From positions 186,001-250,000 of the forward strand of contig NZ_CP101114.1 of the NCBI RefSeq assembly GCF_024297065.1: a DNA stretch of 64,000 nucleotides. The letters are read 5' to 3'. The notes under the pieces were generated by a model. That model worked only from the letters and a program-made list of their open reading frames with translations, ran no database searches and had not been told where the DNA came from. A program made the translations under genes and the position numbers. This stretch comes from Bartonella harrusi. GTDB lineage: Bacteria; Pseudomonadota; Alphaproteobacteria; Rhizobiales; Rhizobiaceae. Below, one piece after another: positions 9,988 through 20,224 of this stretch (position 1 is its first letter; each line of letters opens with the position of its first letter).

Positions 9988-11049
9988 GTGGAACAGCAAT
10001 ATATTCAAGAAAATACACCTGTATTTTTATCCGTCAAAAGAATGCAATTTTGGGTGCCAGTTTAAAGAAGTTTGTTATCAACAAGAAGAAAGACTGCGAA
10101 GATTTTGTACCTCTCGTTGCATAATGGATCAAAAAAAGACAGTAGAAGCAGTTTATAATTTTCTATAGTCAATCATGTTAAGAGAAGATTGTAATTATGC
10201 GTTTGGCTTTCTTTTTTCAATCGTTTCCTTTTGTGAGTAGAGACATCAGATAAAATCTTTAATAATCGGTATTTGAGAAATCATCTTCATTATCAAAGTT
10301 ACGGTACGGATCCAGAGTCCATTCAGCATATCCTTTCACAAAAAGTAGTAGTCATTTTAGGATGTGGGGGCATTGGTAATCAGGTATCAGCGATACTTGC
10401 ATCCTCTGGTGTGGGAAAATTAATTCTTGTCGACAATGATGTCATCGAGATAACCAATTTGACCGAACAAATTCTTTTTGCTGAACAAGATATTGGACTT
10501 CCTAAGACAACAGTTCTTCGGCGTGAGTTAACACGGAGAAACAGTCGAATAGAGGTTAGTGAATTACAAATGTCGATTAATGTGAAAGAAGATATTAGCA
10601 AATTGCCTAAAGCCGATTTGTGGATCATTTCAGCTGATGAACCTGACCATTTAGTTCCATGGATAAATGAATGGTGTATAAAAAATAAACAAGCTTATAT
10701 AAATTCCGGCACTGTCAATGACATTGCTGTATTTGGACCTTTTTATATACCTGGAAAAACCGGTTGCTATGCATGCAGCTCATCGCTAGGAAATCTTCCC
10801 GAAAAAAGTGAAGGTTTAATTTATGAGGCTTGCGCTGCTATTAATAATAATTTTAAAGTTGCGACGTTTCCTCCTGTGAATGCTCTTTCAGCGGCTATGT
10901 GTGCTAATGATGCTCTTAAATTTTTGGGTGGTTATGGTAAGCTCCTGTCCATTGATCGCCGTATAGGGATATGGAGCAGCAAATTTTTCACAGAAGAGCG
11001 TTGCCTAGAAAAGAATCCTCATTGCAAAGTTTGTGGAACCAAGCAATGA
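9988..11049 (+). pseudogene. MccB-like (ThiF/E1 fold) peptide adenylating enzyme, broken N-terminal domain
   Basis: From about 10261 the frame is open to 11049 and strongly resembles E. coli MccB as I remember it: NNRY-RN-LHYQSYG, the nucleotide loop ILGCGGIGNQVS, the VNDIAVFGP segment, PGKTGCYAC and a final CKVCG, the latter two forming a likely zinc tetrad. The upstream part, which in MccB is a peptide-binding domain of about 95 residues, is present but broken. GTG at 9988 with ribosome site GAGGGGAAG opens a frame that stops at 10063. Sense continues in the +2 frame to a stop at 10166, and a TGA lies at 10234. A TTG at 10273 could start a core of 258 residues. GTG at 9988 to LHYQ is 99 codons, close to the family. 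The gene is probably inactive or reduced to the adenylating core. Confidence 0.75.
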
Positions 11050-12281
11050 ACAGACCTCGAATACTTGCTGTAACCTATGGATCTTACCATGCAATACGAA
11101 TGCTCATAGGTGTTTATCACGCCATTTTTCTAATGTCTATGGGGGTTACTCTGTCCCAATTGGCTTTGCTGCAAATTGCCTTTTCGATAACTGTTTTGCT
11201 TCTTGATTTTCCTTGTGCTGTTTTATCTGACAGATATCGACGTAAATATTCCGTTACTGCTGGAGTTTTTATGACGGGAGTGTTTTATCTTCTCTGCCTT
11301 CAAGCCCCCAATATAACAGTGCTTATGATTGCACAAATCCTCTATGCAGCGGGAATTTGCCTCATTACCAGTGCCATTGATGGTTGGATTTACCATTCTC
11401 TAGGCCATAAACAAGATCGCTTTTCGTATTATGCACATCTCTCTCATCAGATAAACTCTTTTGGTAGCATTATCAGTGGTATGATAGGAATTATAACGAT
11501 ATATTATTCTGGGCAATATTTTATGGGATATATTATCTCAAGCCTGATGATGGGAATAATTTTCTTTATATTCCTTATTGTTCCTGAAGAAAAAATATTC
11601 ATGAGTGAAGAAATAAAAACAAAAACTATCCTACAAAATGCGAGAGAAACACTCTGGATATTTCAAAACACTGTGGGAGGCGCATGGTTTCTTTTTCTGA
11701 TGTGCTTGTTCAGCGCTGGCATTCAAGTTATTTATCACTTTTGGCAACCGATAATGCTCTCAGGTGGTAAAATCGACCATCTCAATAATTCGCAGTTATT
11801 GGTACTGATGTTCTGCCATATTGGCGCCTTTTCGGCTCAATATTTTTCCAATGCACTAATGTCTAAATATCATGTACTCGATAAAAAATATAAAAACTCG
11901 ATAAAGTATTTCTCATTCTTTTCTGCTCTGATGTGTATGGCGCTTTATTTTTTTGTCCATAGCAGTCAAATTGCTGCGTCAGTTATTGCATTTTCGTTAA
12001 TTCATGGCTTTATTTGTACTGTACCGATAGGAGCAAAGAGTTTGTTTTTTTCAGAGCTTAACCAACAACAAACGCGACATATTTCTAGCATTGTCGGTGC
12101 GACATCTTTTAGCGGAAGAATATTTGCAACAGTGGCATTAAGTGTTATTTCATTTCTTCCAGCAACAATTCCACCGTCTTATTACCTTGTATTACCAACT
12201 TTAACTTTTTTCATGTGTGGTTTGGTCATCATTAAGTGGATGTCATTCTCTGGTAAATCTATTTTGCAAAAAACTATATGA
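11046..12281 (+). CDS. MFS transporter, likely MccC-like exporter of the microcin C-like product
   Basis: The ATG at 11046 overlaps the mccB-like stop (ATGA) and gives 411 residues; an earlier in-frame start at 10971 would overlap the neighbour by 79 bases and is less likely. About twelve membrane segments are predicted. The MFS loop motif is seen as SDRYRRKYS between helices 2 and 3. In microcin C operons mccC is an MFS exporter directly after mccB, so position and fold both fit. The substrate is inferred from context only. No lesion is visible. Confidence 0.8.
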   Translation: MNRPRILAVTYGSYHAIRMLIGVYHAIFLMSMGVTLSQLALLQIAFSITVLLLDFPCAVLSDRYRRKYSVTAGVFMTGVFYLLCLQAPNITVLMIAQILYAAGICLITSAIDGWIYHSLGHKQDRFSYYAHLSHQINSFGSIISGMIGIITIYYSGQYFMGYIISSLMMGIIFFIFLIVPEEKIFMSEEIKTKTILQNARETLWIFQNTVGGAWFLFLMCLFSAGIQVIYHFWQPIMLSGGKIDHLNNSQLLVLMFCHIGAFSAQYFSNALMSKYHVLDKKYKNSIKYFSFFSALMCMALYFFVHSSQIAASVIAFSLIHGFICTVPIGAKSLFFSELNQQQTRHISSIVGATSFSGRIFATVALSVISFLPATIPPSYYLVLPTLTFFMCGLVIIKWMSFSGKSILQKTI

Positions 12282-12880
12282 AAATACAGTTGAAAAAGTG
12301 ATTGTTTTTGAAGTTTGATAGATCAGAAAAACGGTTATGATGGATGATACGAATGAAAGATTGATGAGCTGTTACTAAAAATTTCTATGTCGTAAATTAT
12401 TGAATGAAGCATATTGAAATCATACAGAGTTTTACACCACTAAATCTGGTTTGTTCCATCTAACACAGCTTTTAAGATTTTTTGAAAAACGGCAACTTTG
12501 CTTTTATTCAAGAGCGTAGAAAAAAGAATTTTTTCAGAAGGAGTGAAGGATAATAAAAAAAAGAGATTATTGGTATATTGAAGCTTTTCTGAGATTGATG
12601 GTTCTTTTTTCCGCTATATTATCCACATGTTTCTTCTCGTTGACAGTGGCAGAGAATGACTCTCGCTCGCGCAATAATTTTCACACCACGCTTGATCACG
12701 ATTGATGAACCGACATCTTCTTTTGGTGTCAGTATGCGGAGATACATCATTGATCTTTTGCATAAGATATAACAGATAAAATTTGATTTATAATGATAAT
12801 TTATCATTTTACATGTTGAATTATCTCCTGAACATTGTCAGATGTTTTTATTTTAAATCCTCTCATTTTGAAGCAAATAA
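12282..12880. other. Intergenic region after the transporter
   Basis: AT-rich, with no supported gene. A 62-codon reverse frame (12619-12807) is open, with a short beta-like stretch (SSIVIKRGVKIIARARVIL), but no family is recognised and no start is convincing. No MccE- or MccF-type self-immunity gene is visible here. Confidence 0.4.
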
Positions 12881-13345
12881 AATCATTTATTTGCACGTCA
12901 TAGGTGGGGCTGGTGTGTGGATAAAAACTCTCAAGAAAAAAGTAAAAATGCCTTTAACAAATCGTCTTAATAAAAGGGACGTGTCGTAATATTGGAGGCT
13001 GGTAAATAGAATGATAGTGCCAGTTTGCTCCTTTATTAAGTGGAAAGAGGATGGTACTCAAAGGCTTTATCGCTATACTATCTACGAGCGTCATCGTGAA
13101 ATGGGCTTGGGTGTCTTAGAAAGGTCTCTTAAAAGAAAGCCTGTGAATTTGGTAACACAATAGTGTTTTGTTTTATATGAAAGGCGTGTCCCCATCAAAG
13201 AACGTGATAAACAAAAGCGTAAAGAGATACACAATCTCGATTATATAAAAGACATTGCTTTTGAAAGCCATAAAGTTGAATTAAAACGATGATCACGATG
13301 AGAATAGATTTTCCCAACCTTTACAACTTCATATTCGTCCTAAAT
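12881..13345 (+). pseudogene. Decayed tyrosine integrase, N-terminal remnant
   Basis: Translated pieces match the N-terminal part of the broken integrase at 23906-25204: HVIGGAGVW, an integrase-like start MPLTNRLNK, then RLYRYTIYERHREMGLG, PIKERDKQKRKEIHNLDYIKDIAFESHK. Stops and frameshifts separate the pieces, and everything after the region near residue 130 is missing. It marks a former integration next to the microcin C-like genes. Edges are approximate. Confidence 0.7.
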
Positions 13346-13568
13346 AAAGCTATTGATCTTTTTCAGAGATTATATAAACCGATATACGCAATGTGCCAGC
13401 CCCCATTTACATAAAAAAGCTGAACAACAGAAATGTCATTTAGTTTATTTGTTTATAAGCTATGATTTGAAAGATTATTAAAGTCTTGATACATAAAGTG
13501 ATTGTTAAGTACGGTAGAAAGATGGTTGAGAATAGTTCTGCTGATTGTATTTTTTGTTCCCAAAATCC

Positions 13569-14357
13569 TTATATGCAAACCTTGTTGTTTGTTGTATTCT
13601 CTCTAGAATCTGATTGTTTATAGGTAATAACATTAAATTGGATTAAGAGCCCATTATAGAGGAGGATTTTTCCTACTAACGGCTCACCAATATTTGTGAT
13701 AAGTTTAATAGCTTCCATAGCTTGGAGTGTTCCGATAACCCCTGGTATAATACCAATAATTCCATTTTCAGCACATGTCGGAAGAGTTCCTGGAGCTGGT
13801 GGATTGGGGAACAGATCTCGATAGTGAGGATTATTGTCTTTATACGGCATGAGCACTGTCAATGAACCATTGAAACGCTCTACAGCACCGCTTATTAACG
13901 GTTTTTCGCATTGGGCAGCATGATCAGCAAGAAGGTAATGTGTGGCAAAGTTATCACTGCCGTCAACAATGATGTCGTAAGCATTTAACAGTTTATCCAC
14001 ATTACTTTTATCTAAGCGTAGATTGTGTTTTTCAACCACAACATGAGGATTAATTTCTTTTAAAGTGGTTTTTGCACTCTCCGTTTTTTTTTGGTTAATC
14101 ATGTTTGTTTTGTGTATTACTTGGCGTTGTAAATTGGAAAGCGAAACGATATCGTCATCGACAATACCAAGTGTACCAACGCCTGCAGCAGCCAAATAGA
14201 TGAGAACAGGAGCACCAAGTCCGCCCGCTCCAACAACAAGAATGCGCGCAGCTTTCAGTTTTTGCTGCCCCGCACCACCAATTTCGGGCATAATGATGTG
14301 ACGTGCATAGCGTTCGATTTCCTCATGGCTTAATTTTGTATCTGTTTTTTGCATCAT
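13569..14357 (-). CDS. moeB: MoeB/ThiF family E1-like adenylyltransferase
   Basis: A 262-residue protein that would adenylate the C-terminal glycine of a small sulfur carrier (MoaD or ThiS). It has the nucleotide loop [19 protein letters not shown] (about residues 40-58), the acceptor aspartate region [15 protein letters not shown], the [11 protein letters not shown] segment and the catalytic-cysteine loop [16 protein letters not shown]. The first CxxC zinc pair of E. coli MoeB is replaced (HYRD where CYRC is expected), and no late CxxC pair is seen, so zinc binding seems lost. MoeB versus ThiF cannot be settled from sequence alone. gshB diverges from it. Confidence 0.85.
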   Translation of the reverse strand: MMQKTDTKLSHEEIERYARHIIMPEIGGAGQQKLKAARILVVGAGGLGAPVLIYLAAAGVGTLGIVDDDIVSLSNLQRQVIHKTNMINQKKTESAKTTLKEINPHVVVEKHNLRLDKSNVDKLLNAYDIIVDGSDNFATHYLLADHAAQCEKPLISGAVERFNGSLTVLMPYKDNNPHYRDLFPNPPAPGTLPTCAENGIIGIIPGVIGTLQAMEAIKLITNIGEPLVGKILLYNGLLIQFNVITYKQSDSRENTTNNKVCI

Positions 14358-14444
14358 GAGTTCTCTCTTGTCATCGTTCTTTTAATGTTTACTAAGTTTA
14401 TAGCATATAGACTAGTCTCATTTTCGTATAGGGAGGTTTTATTT

Positions 14445-15383
14445 ATGAAAATTGCCATTCAGATGGATCATATTTCGACGATTCAGATTCAAGGAGATAC
14501 AACATTTGCACTTGCTTTAGCAGCGCAAGAACGTGGACATTCACTTTTCCATTATACACCAGACCATTTATCGATGCGCGATGGTTGTATAATTGCACGA
14601 CTAGAGCCATTGATTGTCAATGATGAGGAAGGAAATCATTATGAATTAGGGGAGTCTGTACGCATAGAGTTAATGGATATGGATGTGGTTCTTTTACGTC
14701 AAGACCCACCCTTTGATCTCAATTATATTACCACGACGCATTTGTTAGAACGTATTCATTCTAAGACGCTTGTGGTGAATGATCCAGCATGGGTGCGCAA
14801 TAGTCCAGAAAAGATTTTTGTTACTGAATTTCCTGATTTGATGCCAGAAACATTAATTACAAAAGATATTGAAGAAATAAGCGATTTTAGAGCGACATTT
14901 GGTGATATCATTCTTAAACCACTCTATGGCAATGGAGGAGCAGGTATTTTTCATTTAAAAAAAGATGATCGCAATTTAGCATCGCTTTTGGAAATGTTTG
15001 CACAAATTTATCGTGAACCTTTTATCGTTCAGCGTTATTTAGATGCAGTGAGAAAAGGGGATAAACGGATTATTTTGCTTGATGGTGTCCCTGTTGGGGC
15101 GATTAATCGTGTCCCGGTAGAAACAGATGCACGCTCTAATATGCATGTTGGAGGACGCGCGGAAAAGATTGATTTTACAAAACGTGATTATGAGATTTGC
15201 GAACGCATTGGTCCAGCTTTAAAGGAACGTGGTCTTCTTCTTGTAGGGATTGATGTGATTGGCGATTATATAACAGAAATTAATGTGACGTCTCCTACAG
15301 GTATTCGTGAAATCAAACGCTTTTGTGGTGCAGATGTTGCTCATCTTTTTTGGGATATTGTGGAATCCAAACGTTCAAATTAA
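14445..15383 (+). CDS. gshB: Glutathione synthetase
   Basis: The ATG at 14445 with ribosome site GGGAGG gives 312 residues, close to the 316 of E. coli GshB; an upstream frame to 14349 is open but overlaps moeB. The enzyme joins gamma-glutamylcysteine and glycine with ATP in the cytosol. ATP-grasp signatures are seen: [12 protein letters not shown] (about 85-96), [12 protein letters not shown] (about 160-171), [20 protein letters not shown] and the metal-binding [15 protein letters not shown] near residues 275-290. Confidence 0.96.
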   Translation: MKIAIQMDHISTIQIQGDTTFALALAAQERGHSLFHYTPDHLSMRDGCIIARLEPLIVNDEEGNHYELGESVRIELMDMDVVLLRQDPPFDLNYITTTHLLERIHSKTLVVNDPAWVRNSPEKIFVTEFPDLMPETLITKDIEEISDFRATFGDIILKPLYGNGGAGIFHLKKDDRNLASLLEMFAQIYREPFIVQRYLDAVRKGDKRIILLDGVPVGAINRVPVETDARSNMHVGGRAEKIDFTKRDYEICERIGPALKERGLLLVGIDVIGDYITEINVTSPTGIREIKRFCGADVAHLFWDIVESKRSN

Positions 15384-15528
15384 ATTTATTTCAAGAGAGA
15401 ATATTATTTTTTTAGAAAAATTACGAATGTTTCTTTTTTATGTTTGTTATAATGCAAATGTGAATTACAATTGAGATATTATATAATTTGGGCAGAAGAC
15501 TTTAATTTCTCTTCTAAGGAGTTTATAG

Positions 15529-16572
15529 ATGAGCAAAGTGTTATTAGTTGGAATGGGATTGATTTTGGCAACTGTATTGACAAACGTTAGCAATGCGCGT
15601 GATCAAATACAGATAGCGGGTTCATCTACAGTTTTACCTTACCAAAAGATTGTTGCTGAGATATTTGGAGAAACCTATCCTCATTTTAAAGTCCCGGTTA
15701 TTGAATCGGGTGGAACAGGGGCTGGTATTAAAGAGTTTTGCCGTGGTATTGGAGAAAATACAATTGATATCGTTAATGCTTCACGGCCGATGAAGCCAAG
15801 CGAATTGCAATCTTGTTTTGATGCTGGAGTAAAAGATGTAGAGGAAATACGCATTGGGTATGATGGTATTGTCTTTGCAACAGATATCAATGGTCCTGAT
15901 TGGAAATTGCAGGCAGTGGATGTGTATAAGGCACTTGCTGCTCAGGTTTTTGTAGACGGAAAATTGCAGCCCAATAAGGTTTCGAAATGGGACGCAGTCA
16001 ACAGTGCTCTTCCTGCGTGGACGATAGCAGCTTATATTCCTGGAGAAAAGCATGGAACACGTGAAGTTTTTGAAGAAAAATTACTTTTTGTAGGCTGTAA
16101 GGCCAGTGGAGCAGTTTATGCGATGAAATCTTTGGGAATGGATGATAAGGCAATTCATGCTGCTTGTGTTGCGGTACGTAAGGATGGAAAAGTCATTGAT
16201 ATTGATGGTGATTATTCTGAAACCTTTGCGCGTCTGACTTCTAATAGAACAGCGGTTGGGGTTTTTGGTTTGTCTTATTATGAAAATAATGCTGATAAGT
16301 TAAAGGTTGCCCATATTAATGGTTTTGCGCCAACCGTTGAAACGATTATACGTGGCGAATATCCAGTTTCGCGTCCACTTTTTTTCTACGTTAAGAAAGC
16401 ACATCTAGATAACGTTTCAGGTTTGCGGGAATATATTGATTTTTTTCTTTCTGATCAAATGATTGGTCCAGATAGCCCTTTGGCTGAATATGGTTTGATT
16501 GTTGTTTCTGAAAAAGAGCGCCAAGCGCAGCGTTCTGCTTTTTCTGCTGGGAGAGTGATGCGTTTGAAATAA
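15529..16572 (+). CDS. pstS: Periplasmic phosphate-binding protein PstS
   Basis: A 347-residue substrate-binding protein of the high-affinity phosphate ABC importer. An N-terminal signal peptide (VLLVGMGLILATVLTNVSNA) is followed by the phosphate-binding start IQIAGSSTVLPY; the ESGGTGAGIKEFC segment near residues 60-72 and NASRPMK near 85 complete the site. The ATG follows a ribosome site AAGGAG. It heads pstS-pstC-pstA-pstB-phoU, all forward with short gaps. I looked for a Pho box upstream and found no clear match. Confidence 0.95.
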   Translation: MSKVLLVGMGLILATVLTNVSNARDQIQIAGSSTVLPYQKIVAEIFGETYPHFKVPVIESGGTGAGIKEFCRGIGENTIDIVNASRPMKPSELQSCFDAGVKDVEEIRIGYDGIVFATDINGPDWKLQAVDVYKALAAQVFVDGKLQPNKVSKWDAVNSALPAWTIAAYIPGEKHGTREVFEEKLLFVGCKASGAVYAMKSLGMDDKAIHAACVAVRKDGKVIDIDGDYSETFARLTSNRTAVGVFGLSYYENNADKLKVAHINGFAPTVETIIRGEYPVSRPLFFYVKKAHLDNVSGLREYIDFFLSDQMIGPDSPLAEYGLIVVSEKERQAQRSAFSAGRVMRLK

Positions 16573-16635
16573 TTTTCTAAATCCGCAGTGTAGAAGTTTT
16601 CTATGGTGTTTTTTTTGTAAAAATTGAAAGACAAT

Positions 16636-18096
16636 ATGCGCATTTCCGTCATTCTTTTTCTTCTATTTTTTCTTGGATTTGTTGGCTTTTGTATTTCTTA
16701 TATGCGAGCTCGTTCTCTTGAATACGCACAATACAAGATGCATTCTCGTGCGTATTATCATGCGTGGTGGACATTTTTAATGACTGTGATTCCACCGCTT
16801 ATTTTTTTAATTTTTTGGGATGGTGGGAGTACAATTTATTTAGAGTATAGCCTCTCTCGAGGAGTTGAGGCATATAGTTCCCATATAACGGGGCTTGTGA
16901 ATCATGATCTTATTTTGGAGACTATTCGAAATTTGATCAAAATGATTTATCACTTTGATGGAGAGTTTGCGACTGCTTCATATGAAGAAGTGCGGACACA
17001 ATTATTTGCGAAAGGATTTTTGTTACCTCATGGGTCATCAGAGGATCTGTTAAGAAGAGCGCAGTCCTGGGTTTCTTGTTCTGAAAAGCTACAGTTCATT
17101 GGTCATGGTTTTTGTTTTGTTATTGCATCCTTTGGTTTTATCTTTGGAATAATACAAATTGCTCCGCGTCAACGTGCGCGCAATAAGGTTGAATGTTTGA
17201 TTGTTATTGGGTTGATTTGTGCATCTATAGTTGCGGTTTTAACAACAGCAGCTATAGCGCTTTCCATGTTTTTTCAAACGATCAGTTTTTTTCAATCTGT
17301 CCCCTTGTCCAATTTCTTTTTGGGAACGGTTTGGGATCCGCGTTTTTCAGCGAGCGGTTCGAGCAATACAGTAGGGCAATTTGGTCTTATACCCCTCCTT
17401 GCTGGTACGCTTTATATCGCGCTTGTGGCAATGCTTTTTGCTGTTCCTATAGGGTTGTTTTCGGCTCTTTATATGGCCGAATATGCTTCTACTCGATTAC
17501 GATCAATAGTAAAGCCATTGTTAGAAGTGCTTGCTGGTATTCCAACCATTGTTTATGGTTTTTTTGCTTTGAAGGTGGTAGGGCCATTTTTACGTGATCT
17601 CTCTATGTCTCTCTCTGGTGGTGTTGGTTTTATTATGGCTCAAAGTGTTTTAACGGCTGGAGTTGTGATGGGAATTATGTTGATACCTTTTATCTCTTCT
17701 TTGTCGGATGATGTTATAACAGCTGTTCCACGCATTTTACGCGAAGGATCTTATGGTTTAGGAGCAACGCAATCTGAGACGATTAAGAAAGTGGTTATCC
17801 CGGCAGCGCTTCCAGGAATTATGGGAGCGATTTTATTGACAGCATCACGTGCAATTGGAGAGACAATGATTGTGGTTTTTGCAGCAGGTGTTGCAGCGAA
17901 CTTAACGCTTAATCCATTTGAAGCAATGACCACGATGACGGTTAAGATTGTGAATCAATTAACAGGGGATTTTGAGTTTAATTCTCCACAAACTCTTGTC
18001 GCTTTTGCTTTAGGGATGACACTCTTTATTATGACTCTTTTGATGAATATTCTTGCTCTTTACATTGTGCGTAAATATCGGGAACAATATGAATGA
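16636..18096 (+). CDS. pstC: Phosphate ABC transporter permease PstC
   Basis: The ATG at 16636 gives 486 residues; an in-frame TTG at 16624 is possible. It is longer than enterobacterial PstC (about 320) because of an N-terminal extension of about 170 residues with extra membrane segments, a form I recall from Alphaproteobacteria. The permease core begins near GTLYIALVAMLFAVPIG, and the coupling EAA-type loop is ILREGSYGLGATQSETIKKVVIPAALPG (given here as residues about 370-397). It forms the channel with PstA. Its stop overlaps the pstA start. Confidence 0.94.
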   Translation: MRISVILFLLFFLGFVGFCISYMRARSLEYAQYKMHSRAYYHAWWTFLMTVIPPLIFLIFWDGGSTIYLEYSLSRGVEAYSSHITGLVNHDLILETIRNLIKMIYHFDGEFATASYEEVRTQLFAKGFLLPHGSSEDLLRRAQSWVSCSEKLQFIGHGFCFVIASFGFIFGIIQIAPRQRARNKVECLIVIGLICASIVAVLTTAAIALSMFFQTISFFQSVPLSNFFLGTVWDPRFSASGSSNTVGQFGLIPLLAGTLYIALVAMLFAVPIGLFSALYMAEYASTRLRSIVKPLLEVLAGIPTIVYGFFALKVVGPFLRDLSMSLSGGVGFIMAQSVLTAGVVMGIMLIPFISSLSDDVITAVPRILREGSYGLGATQSETIKKVVIPAALPGIMGAILLTASRAIGETMIVVFAAGVAANLTLNPFEAMTTMTVKIVNQLTGDFEFNSPQTLVAFALGMTLFIMTLLMNILALYIVRKYREQYE

Positions 18097-19385
18097 ATGA
18101 AGATTTTCTAGTTTCTCGTCGCAATATTGGACTCAAACGTCGATATTGGGCAGAACGTCGTTTCCGAGCGTATGGTTTGATTGCTATTTTTATTGGTCTC
18201 TTTTTTTTATTTGCACTTTTATGGTCTATCATCAGTCAGGGCTATACAGCTTTTTTTCAAAGTGAAATGGCCTTATCGATTTATTTGGATGAGCAGGTCA
18301 TTGATCCCAATGGTCAGCGTGAGACAAATGCACAGGTCCTTATAACTGCCAATTATCCTCTTCTCGTACGGAATGCTTTGGTAAAAAAGCTTGATATAGA
18401 TCAAAATGATCGGATTTCATTGCGAGATGTTAATCGTATGTTTTCAAATGGTGTCCGTGTTCAACTCCGTGAAATGGTGACAAAGAATCCAAAACTGATT
18501 GGAACAACGCAAAAAATCAAAGTTCTAGCGGCAGCAGATATTGATTCTGCTTATAAAGGACAAATTGATTTACATGTAGCAGAAAAAAACCGCAAAGTTT
18601 CTAATCGTCAAGTAGAATGGATAAAACGTTTAGCGCATGATGGGACACTTTATAAAACATTTAATTTTGGCCTTTTTACATTTGGTGCTTCAAGCCGCGC
18701 TGAAACTGCGGGGTTAGGAGTTGCGATAATTGGTTCTCTTTACATGATGGCTATAGTTCTAGTAATTTCTCTTCCAATAGGGATAGCAACGGCTCTTTAT
18801 TTGGAAGAGTATGCACGCAAAAATAAATTCACAGATTTTATTGAGGTTAATATTAATAATCTCGCAGCTGTTCCTTCGATTGTTTTTGGTCTTTTAGGAC
18901 TTGCTGTTTTTGTTAATTTTTTTGGTTTACCACGTTCAGCTTCTTTTGTTGGTGGGCTTATCTTGGCTCTTATGACTCTCCCCACCATTATTATTGCGAC
19001 GCGTTCTGCTTTGCGGGCTGTTCCTCTTTCTATTCGCGCAGCAGCTTTAGGGTTGGGGGCATCAAAAACACAAATGGTTTTTCATCATGTTGTCCCTTTA
19101 GCAGCGCCTGGTATTTTGACAGGCACGATTATTGGTGTCGCTCAGGCTCTGGGTGAAACAGCCCCATTGCTTTTGATAGGCATGGTTGCTTTTGTTGTAA
19201 ATATTCCTGCGACTCCCATGGATCCAGCAACGGCTTTGCCTGTTCAAATTTTTATGTGGGCAGGTGAAGCAGAGCGTGCTTTTGTAGAAAAGACCTCGGG
19301 TGCTATTATTGTATTAATGATTTTTCTTGCAGCCATGAATATTTCTGCTGTTTTTTTACGTCGACGATTTGAGCGGCGTAAGTAA
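18093..19385 (+). CDS. pstA: Phosphate ABC transporter permease PstA
   Basis: A 430-residue inner-membrane permease, the partner of PstC. One N-terminal membrane segment is followed by a periplasmic stretch of about 150 residues and then the permease core (SLYMMAIVLVISLPIG). The coupling loop reads AAALGLGASKTQMVFHHVV and continues PLAAPGILTG. Its ATG overlaps the pstC stop (ATGA), indicating translational coupling. A 59-base gap separates it from pstB. Confidence 0.95.
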   Translation: MNEDFLVSRRNIGLKRRYWAERRFRAYGLIAIFIGLFFLFALLWSIISQGYTAFFQSEMALSIYLDEQVIDPNGQRETNAQVLITANYPLLVRNALVKKLDIDQNDRISLRDVNRMFSNGVRVQLREMVTKNPKLIGTTQKIKVLAAADIDSAYKGQIDLHVAEKNRKVSNRQVEWIKRLAHDGTLYKTFNFGLFTFGASSRAETAGLGVAIIGSLYMMAIVLVISLPIGIATALYLEEYARKNKFTDFIEVNINNLAAVPSIVFGLLGLAVFVNFFGLPRSASFVGGLILALMTLPTIIIATRSALRAVPLSIRAAALGLGASKTQMVFHHVVPLAAPGILTGTIIGVAQALGETAPLLLIGMVAFVVNIPATPMDPATALPVQIFMWAGEAERAFVEKTSGAIIVLMIFLAAMNISAVFLRRRFERRK

Positions 19386-19444
19386 CTTCAATAAAGTAGT
19401 AACTTCGATAAAGTTTATGTTTTAAAGTAAGGTGAGCTTTTGTA

Positions 19445-20203
19445 ATGAAAATTAAAATGCGTGGTCAGGATGTAAAAGTTTTTTATGGGGAGAAAGCAGC
19501 ACTTCATGGCATTACTCTTGATATTCCTGAACATCAGGTTACAGCTTTGATAGGTCCTTCAGGTTGCGGCAAGTCAACTTTTTTGCGTTGCTTTAATCGT
19601 ATGAATGATACGATTGAAGGAGCTAAAATAACGGGTCTTATTACCTTAGATGGAAAGAATATTTATGACCAGAGGATTGATGTTGTAGAATTGCGTGCTC
19701 GTGTTGGTATGGTTTTTCAAAAGCCTAGTCCTTTTCCAAAATCTATATTTGAGAATGTTGCCTATGGACCACGTATTCACGGTTTGGTTAAATCGCGTGC
19801 CGAATTGCATGATATTGTTGAAAGAAGTTTAAGGCAGGCAGGGTTATTTGAAGAAGTAAAAGATCGTCTTCATGAGGCAGGAACAAGTTTATCAGGAGGA
19901 CAACAACAGCGTTTATGTATTGCGCGTGCCATTGCTGTGAGCCCTGAAGTTATTTTGATGGATGAGCCCTGTTCAGCTCTTGATCCAATTGCGACGGCGC
20001 GTATTGAAGAGCTGATTGATGCATTACGAAAAAATTATACCATTGTTATTGTGACACACTCTATGCAACAGGCAGCACGCGTTTCTCAATATACGGCCAT
20101 GTTTCATTTGGGGCATTTGGTAGAAGTTGGTGCAACTGAAATGATTTTTACTTCGCCAAAAGAACAACGTACGCAAGATTATATCACGGGGCGTTTTGGA
20201 TAG
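19445..20203 (+). CDS. pstB: Phosphate ABC transporter ATP-binding protein PstB
   Basis: A 252-residue ABC ATPase powering PstCA. Walker A is GPSGCGKST (about residues 37-45), the Q-loop lies in [14 protein letters not shown], the signature is LSGGQQQR, Walker B is [13 protein letters not shown] and the switch histidine is in VTHSM. The [17 protein letters not shown] segment is specific to PstB. Length is normal for the family. Confidence 0.97.
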   Translation: MKIKMRGQDVKVFYGEKAALHGITLDIPEHQVTALIGPSGCGKSTFLRCFNRMNDTIEGAKITGLITLDGKNIYDQRIDVVELRARVGMVFQKPSPFPKSIFENVAYGPRIHGLVKSRAELHDIVERSLRQAGLFEEVKDRLHEAGTSLSGGQQQRLCIARAIAVSPEVILMDEPCSALDPIATARIEELIDALRKNYTIVIVTHSMQQAARVSQYTAMFHLGHLVEVGATEMIFTSPKEQRTQDYITGRFG

Positions 20204-20224
20204 GCGAATTGAGGAGTATAAGAT

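Noticed and set aside
10041-10065. Short peptide MQFWVPV as an alternative microcin precursor
   Set aside because: It does not end in Asn and lies inside the broken N-terminal part of the mccB-like gene.
15384-15528. Pho box upstream of pstS
   Set aside because: I looked for CTGTCAT-type direct repeats and found no convincing pair.
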